From Flavobacteriales bacterium (GTDB lineage Bacteria; Bacteroidota; Bacteroidia; NS11-12g; UBA955): a stretch of 50,586 nucleotides of DNA. Under the pieces are notes generated by a model that had not been told where the DNA came from, did not search any database, and was given only the letters and a program-made list of their open reading frames with translations. The DNA lies in assembly GCA_947487175.1 (NCBI GenBank), contig CANKVM010000006.1:1-50586 (forward strand), written 5' to 3'. The stretch's first letter is position 1. Each line of letters starts with the position of its first letter. The translations under genes were made by a program, and so were the position numbers. Shown in pieces: positions 44,000-50,586 of this stretch.

Positions 44000-44518
44000 C
44001 TATACGAATAAATTCTTTAGTTCTTTTGCGTCTTCTGGTTTCATTTTTCCCGCCAAAATTAACCTTACCTGACGGCGTCTTAACGCGCCATCAAATTTAT
44101 TTTGCTCTTCTGGGGTTTGAGGTTCTATTTGAGGAACCGCTACTGGCCTATTGCGGCTATCTAAGGCAACGAAAGTATAATAAGCCTCATTGCTCTTAAT
44201 CTTTTCACCACGTGGAATGCTGTGGGCATAAACCTCTATAAAAACCTCCATTGATGAATTGAATGCCCTGGTAACATAAGCGGTTAAGGTAACAACATCA
44301 CCTAAACGAATACTTTCTTTGAAAGAAACACTATCTACCGCGGCAGTAACCACAATTTGATTGCTATGTTTTTGAGCGGCAATTGCTGCACAAATATCCA
44401 TCCAATGCAACATTTTCCCTCCCATTAAATTATTTAATGTATTTGTATCGTTTGGCAATACAATTTCATTCATTTCGGTGAGAGAATGACTTGGGAATTT
44501 TGTATTATTTTCTTGCAT
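44000..44518 (-). CDS. Acyl-CoA thioesterase, hotdog fold (YciA/BFIT-like)
   Basis: Cytoplasmic thioesterase of 172 residues. The hotdog domain has NTLNNLMGGKMLHWMDICAAIAAQKHS, with the conserved GG and Asp region, then VDSVSFKESIRLGDVVTLTAYV and EVFIEVYAHSIPRGEKI. This matches YciA/ACOT-like acyl-CoA hydrolases. The substrate chain length is not predictable. It follows a terminator hairpin after rpmA, so it may be read through or have its own promoter; no exact -7 box is seen just upstream. Confidence 0.91.
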   Translation of the reverse strand: MQENNTKFPSHSLTEMNEIVLPNDTNTLNNLMGGKMLHWMDICAAIAAQKHSNQIVVTAAVDSVSFKESIRLGDVVTLTAYVTRAFNSSMEVFIEVYAHSIPRGEKIKSNEAYYTFVALDSRNRPVAVPQIEPQTPEEQNKFDGALRRRQVRLILAGKMKPEDAKELKNLFV

Positions 44519-44530
44519 GTTATTATAAAA

Positions 44531-44554
44531 TAAAAAAGGGCGATAAAATCGCCC
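44531..44554 (-). terminator. Rho-independent terminator of rplU-rpmA
   Basis: GGGCGAT (44538-44544), 3-nt loop, ATCGCCC (44548-44554); on the minus strand it is followed by TTTTTTATTTTAT. It lies downstream of rpmA and just before the thioesterase start. Confidence 0.9.
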
Positions 44555-44580
44555 TAAATATAAGTTGTTTTTTAATTCAA

Positions 44581-44841
44581 TTATGCTTGGGCTTCAACAA
44601 CAGAAACAAAGCTTCTGCCATCTTTACCTTTTCTGAATCGAACTACACCATTTGACAAAGCGAACAAAGTATGGTCTTTACCAATACCTACGTTAACTTC
44701 TGGATGATGTTTAGTACCTCTTTGACGTACAATGATATTTCCAGACTGAACAACTTGTCCACCGAAAATTTTCACGCCTAGACGTTTACTGTGCGACTCT
44801 CTACCGTTTTTGGTGCTACCCGCACCTTTTTTATGTGCCAT
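44581..44841 (-). CDS. rpmA: 50S ribosomal protein bL27
   Basis: Large-subunit ribosomal protein near the peptidyl-transferase centre, 86 residues. It begins [16 protein letters not shown], so there is no cleavable N-terminal extension of the Firmicutes kind. [36 protein letters not shown] is diagnostic. It is 18 nt after rplU in the standard two-gene unit. Confidence 0.98.
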   Translation of the reverse strand: MAHKKGAGSTKNGRESHSKRLGVKIFGGQVVQSGNIIVRQRGTKHHPEVNVGIGKDHTLFALSNGVVRFRKGKDGRSFVSVVEAQA

Positions 44842-44859
44842 ACTTTCTAATTTATATTA

Positions 44860-45168
44860 TTAAGCCTTGATACTTTCGATTTTCAAACAAGTGTGTGAAT
44901 GTCTGAAACCATTCTTCACTGTATACCCTTTTCTTCTTTTCTTTTTGAAAACGATAATCTTATCGCCTTTTCCGTGCTCCGCAACAGAACAAGTTACTTT
45001 CGCACCTGCTACTGTTGGAGAACCCACCTGGATCTTGTCTCCACCTATGAATAAAACATTTTCAAACTCAATTTTTGAACCTGTTTCGGCGTCCAAACGA
45101 TTTACAATAAGAAAGGTATTTTCCGAAACCTTATATTGTCTTCCTGCTATTTCTACTATTGCGTACAT
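44860..45168 (-). CDS. rplU: 50S ribosomal protein bL21
   Basis: Large-subunit ribosomal protein of 102 residues, beginning MYAIVEIAGRQYKV and ending with the FKKKRRKGYTVKNGFRHSHTCLKI signature. It is the first gene of the rplU-rpmA unit, and the upstream region has the best promoter in the window (TTTG-N19-TATCTTTG). The leader is short and lacks an SD. Confidence 0.98.
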   Translation of the reverse strand: MYAIVEIAGRQYKVSENTFLIVNRLDAETGSKIEFENVLFIGGDKIQVGSPTVAGAKVTCSVAEHGKGDKIIVFKKKRRKGYTVKNGFRHSHTCLKIESIKA

Positions 45169-45185
45169 GACGTAAAATTGGGTTG

Positions 45186-45216
45186 CAAAGATAGTGATAT
45201 TATTTTACCAAACAAA
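45186..45216 (-). promoter_or_regulatory. Full Bacteroidota promoter of rplU-rpmA
   Basis: On the minus strand: -33 TTTG (45216-45213), 19-nt spacer, -7 TATCTTTG (45193-45186). Both elements match the consensus at ideal spacing. The -7 box is 17 nt from the start codon. Confidence 0.8.
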
Positions 45217-45320
45217 CCTTAATTGAGATTTTTTATTTAAATATAGTTGTGTTGCTTTTTGTATACACTCCCAAAACTGGTGTTTATCTATTGAACTTCT
45301 ACGCGCATTTTTGTATTGCA

Positions 45321-47027
45321 ATGAAAAAAGGATTTCTTACAGCAGCCATTTTGTTTAATGCCATTATACTTGTGGCACAACCCGACAAGCCAAAAGGGTT
45401 CGAAAATAGCAGTCATGATGTAATTTCTGGTACAAATATAAAACTTATCCCGGCTTCAAAGCTATCAATCGAGCCGGTTGTACCTAAAACAGAAACACCG
45501 AAAATTACCCTAAAATACGAAACCCCTGAATTCAATTGGAATACTCCTAAGCTAATTCAAACCATTGACCCCGACAAAATCAAAGAAAAAGGAATCGATT
45601 CTATTTCCCTTTCAAATTATATCCGTTTGGGTGGTGGTAACAATACCCACATTCTTGGTGAAGTGTATTTATCTAATAAGCCCAATACAAAATGGTCTTA
45701 TCATTTGAACGCAGCTCAACTTCAAGCAAAAAACAAATCCACATTGCAAGAATTTGCAAACACCCGCATTCAATTGGGCGGTGCAAGATTTTTTAATAAC
45801 TCAAGTTTAAATGCTTCCTTGTTTTATAACAGAGATCATGTTGCATTTTTTGCAAAAGATTCTAATTTAAAATCTGAAGGAAAATCAACTGCCATTGATT
45901 TATTCAATTCAGGCAAAATTGCAAATACTTATGGAGTAAACATTGATTATGTTTCATTGGCAACCAACAAAAAGCCTGAAATTAAATGGTTAAATAGACT
46001 TTCATCTTTCAACACCAATACAAATCACGATGAATTGGAAGTAAATAGCACGCTAAGAATGTTGAAAACCCACAAAAACTTAACAATTTGGGGTGATTTG
46101 GCCTTCACGAATATCCAATCTACACAAAAACGAGATACCGCCAAAATCCAATCGGTAGTGAATCAAATGTTTGTGGATTTCAAACCCCGTGTCCAATTCA
46201 TTCACAAAAAAACGGACTTAAATGTTCAAGTTGGATTAAATATCACATATAACAAATTTAATACTTTGAGCAGCAGTAAAAATTATATAAATCCATTTAT
46301 TTATCTAGAAAAAGGAATTACCGGATTAGAAATGAAGTTATTCGGTTCAATAGATGGCGGATTAATGAAAAATTCTCTGAGAAGAATGAATGAAACCATG
46401 CCCTATTTCGCTGATACTTTACAGTTAAAGAATCAATACGAACAATTGAATGGGTATATTGGAATCAAAGGTAAGATTTCTGGGAATTCTCAATTTAGCT
46501 TAGATTTTGGTGGAAATTCGGTTTCAGATATGTTGGTGTTTGTAAGTGCGAAAGAATCGAACAAATCTACTTATGATAGTTTAAATTTAATGAGATCTAC
46601 CTACTTAAATAATGTGAGCAGCTTTTACTTTAGAGCCTTTGCGCAATACAACTTAGGTGAATCGTTTAAGATATTGGGTAATTTGAAAGTAATTCAATAT
46701 AGCCAAACTGTATATCATTTGCCAAGCTTTACTTTTAATCTAAGTGCAGAATATTCTCCAATTTCAACCGTTCTTATTAAATTGGGTATGCAAGGTGTTG
46801 GAACCAGGTACAATAGTTTGATGACAGATGCAATTACAAACAAATTCACAACTTTAGCATTAAAAAATTACACTGATATCTATGCCCGTTTAGACTACAG
46901 ATTTAGCGGAGCCGGGAGAATTTGGATTCAAGGTTCTAACTTGTTAAACCAAAATTACCAAACATATTACGGTTACAAAGCTTTTGGCTTAACTGTAATG
47001 GGTGGAATAAGTATTGCTTTATTCTAA
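45321..47027 (+). CDS. Outer-membrane beta-barrel protein
   Basis: Outer-membrane protein of 568 residues from the ATG at 45321, which gives a signal peptide (MKKGFLTAAILFNAIILVAQ). A longer reading from 45249 is unlikely. After a ~100-residue N-terminal stretch the rest alternates hydrophobic and polar residues as in a beta-barrel. It looks like the barrel half of a TonB-dependent receptor: RLDYRFSGAGRIWIQGSNLLNQNYQTYYGYKAFG is like the last strands. No plug domain is recognised. Its ligand is unknown. A TonB-like protein is encoded two genes downstream, which fits an outer-membrane transport or assembly role. Confidence 0.78.
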   Translation: MKKGFLTAAILFNAIILVAQPDKPKGFENSSHDVISGTNIKLIPASKLSIEPVVPKTETPKITLKYETPEFNWNTPKLIQTIDPDKIKEKGIDSISLSNYIRLGGGNNTHILGEVYLSNKPNTKWSYHLNAAQLQAKNKSTLQEFANTRIQLGGARFFNNSSLNASLFYNRDHVAFFAKDSNLKSEGKSTAIDLFNSGKIANTYGVNIDYVSLATNKKPEIKWLNRLSSFNTNTNHDELEVNSTLRMLKTHKNLTIWGDLAFTNIQSTQKRDTAKIQSVVNQMFVDFKPRVQFIHKKTDLNVQVGLNITYNKFNTLSSSKNYINPFIYLEKGITGLEMKLFGSIDGGLMKNSLRRMNETMPYFADTLQLKNQYEQLNGYIGIKGKISGNSQFSLDFGGNSVSDMLVFVSAKESNKSTYDSLNLMRSTYLNNVSSFYFRAFAQYNLGESFKILGNLKVIQYSQTVYHLPSFTFNLSAEYSPISTVLIKLGMQGVGTRYNSLMTDAITNKFTTLALKNYTDIYARLDYRFSGAGRIWIQGSNLLNQNYQTYYGYKAFGLTVMGGISIALF

Positions 47028-47043
47028 AAACACATTATATTTG
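47014..47043 (+). promoter_or_regulatory. Full Bacteroidota promoter of the HU/SPOR protein gene
   Basis: TTG (47014-47016), 19-nt spacer, TATATTTG (47036-47043), then 5 nt to the ATG at 47049. It starts inside the last codons of the upstream barrel gene. Both elements and the spacing are consensus, and the mRNA would be essentially leaderless. Confidence 0.8.
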
Positions 47044-47048
47044 TATAG

Positions 47049-48143
47049 ATGATAGATGGCAAATTCATAGCAACCATTCAACAATTACTCACTCAAGAAC
47101 ATTGTGTGATTGTGCCTAATCTAGGCGCATTTGTTTTGAGGGATACTGACGCTACAATGAATTTTTTCACCAAAGAAATTAAACCTCATCACTCAACTGT
47201 TTATTTCAATAAAGATATAATCCAAGATGATGGCTTGTTCACAAATGCCTTAAAAGAAGCGTTAGGTTTATCTTATAAAGAAACAAACGAATATATTCAA
47301 ACTGTAATTGACTTTATTAAAAGAAAAGTTACCGAGAAAAAAATATGTTCTTTTGCTCCTATCGGTAATTTCTTTATCAATTCTGAAAATGAAATTTTCT
47401 TTATTGGAAACAATCAACTCAATTTAAATATTGATACTTTTGGACTAAAGCCAATCAAGTGGAATATTCAAAATCAACAACAATTTGTTCCTGAAATTAA
47501 AGTACTAGACCCATCAACCATTCATTCTAATGAATTAAATGATGCGGTTATATTAGAATTATCTGCTTCAGAACAAGGACATGCTGAATTACATACGCGC
47601 AAAAATGCATTTTGGAATATTGCTGCAAATGTTGCTTTAATAACACTTTCTGTGGGAGTACTGTATTTAAACTCCATTGCAATTAAATCTGTTTTTACAA
47701 GCAAAGCCAAAGCTGAAGCATCTTCTCTTATGTCTATAATGCCCGCTGAAGTTAAACCAGTTGAAGAGGATGAATCTGTTATGATGGTTATTGGCGGTAA
47801 AGTTGTTGCTATCGATAAAAATGGGATTCAACACCACGCTGCTAAAGATTCTACAACCAAAATTGCTTCACTAGATGAAGTTAGAAATGAAATTGCTCAT
47901 AGTAAAGGTAAATATTTTGTAGTTGGCGGTTCATACATAACCGAAGCTGCTGCAAAAATGGAATGCCAAAAATGGAGTCAATTTAATTATAAATCAACTT
48001 TCATTAAAGTAAAAGGAAGCAGTTTAATTAAAATTGTTTTGAAACGATTTGTTAGCGGTAGAGATGCTAGCAATTTTGCAATATCTGTAAAAACATTACC
48101 AACCAATACAATTTCAGTTCAAGAACTCAATATAGCGAAATAA
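47049..48143 (+). CDS. HU-CCDC81 and SPOR domain protein (envelope/peptidoglycan)
   Basis: Protein of 364 residues. The N-terminal ~125 residues form tandem HU-like (HU-CCDC81) units (QQLLTQEHCVIVPNLGAFVLRDTDATMNFF, YIQTVIDFIKRKVTEKKICSFAPIGNFFI). A single transmembrane helix lies at about residues 185-205. A C-terminal SPOR domain at about 285-350 (GKYFVVGGSYITEAAAKMECQKWSQFNYKSTFIKV) would bind denuded glycan in septal peptidoglycan. The HU part probably faces the cytoplasm. This domain pair is a known Bacteroidota architecture of unclear function. The TonB-like gene follows 3 nt later, so they are co-expressed. Confidence 0.87.
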   Translation: MIDGKFIATIQQLLTQEHCVIVPNLGAFVLRDTDATMNFFTKEIKPHHSTVYFNKDIIQDDGLFTNALKEALGLSYKETNEYIQTVIDFIKRKVTEKKICSFAPIGNFFINSENEIFFIGNNQLNLNIDTFGLKPIKWNIQNQQQFVPEIKVLDPSTIHSNELNDAVILELSASEQGHAELHTRKNAFWNIAANVALITLSVGVLYLNSIAIKSVFTSKAKAEASSLMSIMPAEVKPVEEDESVMMVIGGKVVAIDKNGIQHHAAKDSTTKIASLDEVRNEIAHSKGKYFVVGGSYITEAAAKMECQKWSQFNYKSTFIKVKGSSLIKIVLKRFVSGRDASNFAISVKTLPTNTISVQELNIAK

Positions 48144-48146
48144 ACT

Positions 48147-48986
48147 ATGTCACATTACGTTATTGAAAAAAACTTAAGTACGAGTCCCGGACAAAAAGTT
48201 ACATCTGCTATAATTAGTTTATTTATTTCATCGCTATTGATTTTCGCTTTGTGGTTTATGAAAATCACGGTGCCTAATCCACCCTTTCAAAACAAAACAG
48301 GTGAGCTAGAATTAGATTTTGGTGTAGTTGAAGAAGAAAAAAGTTTTGGTGCCCCAGATCAAGGTGGACCATCTTCAACACCGCCTGCAAAAGGTGGAGA
48401 AAATGTTGAAGCTTCATCTCCTACTCCTTCTCAAACTACTACAGGTGGACAAGGCCAAGTAGTAAATACGTCAGATCCAACTGCAGAAACATCCCTTCCC
48501 CCAATTGATCCTCCAGAAAGTAAAACACCTCAGGTTAATTCTAGGTTGGCAGGTGCTTTGAAAGTTGGCAAACGTGGAAATGGAAAAGATGGTTTGGAAA
48601 CTGGAATTGAAGGTGGAAAAGGAAATCAAGGTTTTGGTGATGGCGGAAAAGTTCCAGGAATTACTGGTGCTGGCGGCTCTAAAGTGACCAATAACCGTGG
48701 AAATAAACTATTTGACTATAAATTCAATAAATACACGTTTACTTCTGAAGTTAGGCAAGTGAATGCAGACGGTGAAGGAGATATTATTGCTTATGTTCGT
48801 GTATTATCTAATGGCAAAGCAAGAGTTCTAAGAATTGACCCGAGCAGTACCTATACCGGAGGAGATGCCAACGCAAAAGAAGTAATGCAAAATTTTATTG
48901 ACAGATCGAAGTTTTTACCAATTGGCGATATTTCTGAAGACCAAGGTAAAATTAAACTTACTGTTACAAAAAGATCTTTAAACTAA
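48147..48986 (+). CDS. TonB/TolA-like energy transducer
   Basis: Inner-membrane-anchored protein of 279 residues. One transmembrane helix lies near residues 20-38 (IISLFISSLLIFALWFM). A long Pro/Gly/Ser-rich periplasmic linker follows (about residues 55-190), then a globular end (DGEGDIIAYVRVLSNGKARVLRIDPSSTYTGGD) with a TonB/TolA C-terminal feel. It could link inner-membrane energy to an outer-membrane protein, perhaps the barrel encoded upstream. No exbB/exbD is in the window. It precedes folC by 35 nt, an order often seen in Bacteroidota. Confidence 0.8.
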   Translation: MSHYVIEKNLSTSPGQKVTSAIISLFISSLLIFALWFMKITVPNPPFQNKTGELELDFGVVEEEKSFGAPDQGGPSSTPPAKGGENVEASSPTPSQTTTGGQGQVVNTSDPTAETSLPPIDPPESKTPQVNSRLAGALKVGKRGNGKDGLETGIEGGKGNQGFGDGGKVPGITGAGGSKVTNNRGNKLFDYKFNKYTFTSEVRQVNADGEGDIIAYVRVLSNGKARVLRIDPSSTYTGGDANAKEVMQNFIDRSKFLPIGDISEDQGKIKLTVTKRSLN

Positions 48987-49021
48987 TTATTCGCTAAACC
49001 CTTAATTCAACATTCAATCTA

Positions 49022-50287
49022 ATGTTGTTAAACTATCAACAAACACTCAATTATTTATTTGAGAAATTACCTATGTTTCAAAATATAGGCAAATTTGCAC
49101 TTACCAAAGATCTAACCAATACTATAAAACTACTTGAATTTATTGGAAATCCACATCTACATACCAAATGGATTCATATTGGTGGTACGAATGGTAAAGG
49201 GTCTACATCGAGCATGGTTGCTGCAGCATTAACTGCAAATGGATATAAAACTGGTTTGTATACATCTCCTCACCTAGTTGATTTTAGAGAGCGAGTTCGA
49301 ATTGACGGTGAAATGATAACAGAGCAATTTGTAATTGATTTTACAAATAAAATTGCTCCTGCAATTGATGAATTTTCGCCATCATTTTTTGAAATCACAT
49401 TGGCAATGGCATTTGAGTACTTTAAAATATGTAAGATAGACATTGGTGTAATCGAAGTTGGATTAGGCGGAAGATTAGATAGTACAAATGTCATTACACC
49501 CATCATATCTGCCATTACAAGTATTGGATTAGACCATACAGATATTCTTGGAAATACAATAGAAGAAATTGCACTTGAAAAAGCAGGAATACTAAAATCT
49601 AATATTCCCTATGTTTTAGGAGAAATGCCAAAAAACGCAAATCAAGTAATTTACAATTACGGTGAATCTGTAAATGCCAGTTACATAACCAACCTACCTA
49701 CACCTTCGGATTGGGTAGTTAATGCATCGTTAAAAGGCAGCTATCAAAAAAGCAATATCAATTTAGCATTCAATATTTTACAAATAATTAAAGGATTAAA
49801 TGTGCCATTAAATGAACAAAAAAATCTAAATGGGATTTCCAATGTAAACGAATATTCAGGTTTACGTGGTCGCTGGGAAATAATCAATAATCATCCCCTA
49901 ACTATTTGTGATACTGGGCATAATTATGATGGAGTACAATTTATTGTTGAACAGTTAAAGACATACAACTGCGAAAAAATGCATATTGTTTGGGGAATGG
50001 TAAAAGACAAAGATGTAACAGCTATTTTAGAGTTACTTCCCGAAAATGCAATATACTATGTTTGCAAACCATCAGTAGTGAGAGGTCAAGAAAGCGCTAT
50101 AATGACAGCAATGCTAGATAATCAAGGATTTGATGCTGTTGATTGCGAAAACGCCTCAGATGCCTTTAAAATGGCTTCAAGAGCTTGTAAATCAAATGAA
50201 CTCATTTTTATTGGGGGAAGTACTTTTGTTGTTGCAGATTTTTTAAAGCTATTCTATGATGTGGTCGGAAAAAACTGGACTTGTTAA
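49022..50287 (+). CDS. folC: Bifunctional folylpolyglutamate synthase/dihydrofolate synthase
   Basis: Cytoplasmic Mur-ligase-like enzyme of 421 residues that adds glutamates to folates. The P-loop is GGTNGKGSTSSM (about residues 57-68), followed by YTSPHLVDFRERVRIDG. The omega-like loop GVIEVGLGGRLDSTNVI and DHTDILGNTIEEIALEKAGI are diagnostic, with CDTGHNYDG in the C-terminal domain. The last three residues (Trp-Thr-Cys) and the stop may come from the end of the inserted IS element. Otherwise the length is normal. Confidence 0.94.
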   Translation: MLLNYQQTLNYLFEKLPMFQNIGKFALTKDLTNTIKLLEFIGNPHLHTKWIHIGGTNGKGSTSSMVAAALTANGYKTGLYTSPHLVDFRERVRIDGEMITEQFVIDFTNKIAPAIDEFSPSFFEITLAMAFEYFKICKIDIGVIEVGLGGRLDSTNVITPIISAITSIGLDHTDILGNTIEEIALEKAGILKSNIPYVLGEMPKNANQVIYNYGESVNASYITNLPTPSDWVVNASLKGSYQKSNINLAFNILQIIKGLNVPLNEQKNLNGISNVNEYSGLRGRWEIINNHPLTICDTGHNYDGVQFIVEQLKTYNCEKMHIVWGMVKDKDVTAILELLPENAIYYVCKPSVVRGQESAIMTAMLDNQGFDAVDCENASDAFKMASRACKSNELIFIGGSTFVVADFLKLFYDVVGKNWTC

Positions 50288-50586
50288 AAATCTAGAAAAA
50301 ACCGAAATTACACATCGAAATGAAACGCGAACGCAGAAAATTCACGAACGACTTTAAGGCAGACGTTGCACTTGAAGCAATTAAAGAGAAGCTAACCATT
50401 GTGGAATTAGCTCAAAAATTCAAAATTTCTCCTGTTCAGATCAAAGTCTGGAAGAAAGAGTTTTTAGAAAACAAAGCCAATGTTTTCAATGGAGTTAGTA
50501 ACAAAACCAGGCGTGAAGAAGAGGATCACAGCCGTCAGGAACAAGAGCTTTTTGAACAAATTGGTCGCTTAAAAATGGAAAATGAA
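50276..50586 (+). mobile_element. Left end of an IS3-family insertion sequence (partial)
   Basis: An IS3-type orfA begins 33 nt after the folC stop and runs off the window. A terminal 5'-TGGACTTGTT at 50276 is a candidate left inverted-repeat end (IS3 elements begin with TG), which would put the boundary inside the last codons of folC. The right end and target duplication are outside the window, so the exact border is inferred. Confidence 0.6.
50320..50586 (+). CDS. IS3-family transposase OrfA (partial at right edge)
   Basis: Open frame of 89 codons from the ATG at 50320 to the window end. It begins MKRERRKFTNDFKADVALEAI, a typical N-terminus of IS3/IS911 OrfA. The helix-turn-helix follows (TIVELAQKFKISPVQIKVWKKEFL), then a Glu/Arg-rich leucine-zipper-like region (QEQELFEQIGRLKMENE). 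In this family OrfB with the DDE core follows by a -1 frameshift; that part is outside the window. The richer use of C/G-ending codons compared with neighbouring genes fits acquired DNA. Confidence 0.88.
   Translation, partial: MKRERRKFTNDFKADVALEAIKEKLTIVELAQKFKISPVQIKVWKKEFLENKANVFNGVSNKTRREEEDHSRQEQELFEQIGRLKMENE

Noticed and set aside
1-50586. CRISPR arrays, tRNA/rRNA genes, prophage or riboswitches
   Set aside because: No regular direct repeats, no cloverleaf-like or rRNA sequence, no phage genes and no recognisable riboswitch core were seen in the short intergenic gaps.

Overview
This AT-rich window looks like a chromosomal segment of a Bacteroidota bacterium. The evidence is a complete Bacteroidota-style alternative complex III operon (actABCDEF), a secreted protein ending in a type B (gliding-motility-associated) type IX secretion sorting domain, an HU-CCDC81/SPOR protein, and many exact copies of the Bacteroidota -7 promoter element TAnnTTTG just upstream of start codons. 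Almost everything is housekeeping or envelope biology. The only mobile DNA is the start of an IS3-type element at the right edge. No tRNA, rRNA, CRISPR array or prophage was seen, and no gap between genes exceeds about 250 bases.

Layout: 1-2333 (-) valS, cut by the left edge. 2444-10955 (-) the actABCDEF operon for a membrane quinol:cytochrome c oxidoreductase, ended by a hairpin terminator and preceded by a -7 box and a perfect 16-bp palindrome. 11209-13235 (-) a lytic transglycosylase and a TPR protein. 13327-14061 (+) a queuosine-precursor-type transporter. 14082-14720 (-) a His-rich membrane protein. 14795-16948 (-) rpsA with a C-terminal extension, a TTG start and a strong Shine-Dalgarno (SD) site. 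17026-18033 (-) a Gfo/Idh/MocA oxidoreductase, divergent from 18101-20935 (+), a large membrane glycosyltransferase-like protein with TPRs. 20944-25738 (-) a five-gene unit serS, DinB/YfiT-like, cystathionine beta-synthase-like, map, MBL hydrolase. 25842-27254 (-) a CCA-adding/poly(A) polymerase family gene, divergent from 27296-28762 (+), a GT-C-like membrane protein. 28763-29452 (-) ftsE-like. 29532-33165 (-) a SNF2 helicase and ung. 33259-38153 (+) fRMsr, MFS transporter, rnr and a polyprenyl synthetase. 38150-41884 (-) the giant secreted protein. 42006-43925 (+) fmt, an ECF sigma factor and a small partner ORF. 44000-45168 (-) rplU-rpmA and a thioesterase. 45321-50287 (+) an outer-membrane barrel, HU/SPOR protein, TonB-like protein and folC. 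50320-end (+) IS3 orfA.

The most interesting signals concern gene expression. Twelve genes have an exact TAnnTTTG box near the start. In nine of these only 4-10 nt separate the box from an ATG or GTG codon, which predicts leaderless or nearly leaderless mRNAs. Two genes, ribosomal protein S1 (rpsA) and an ECF sigma factor, instead carry near-perfect SD sequences. Bacteroidota ribosomes normally hide their anti-SD, so these two are candidates for special translational control. A Cra/LacI-like 16-bp palindrome in the act operon promoter suggests a dedicated regulator of respiration.
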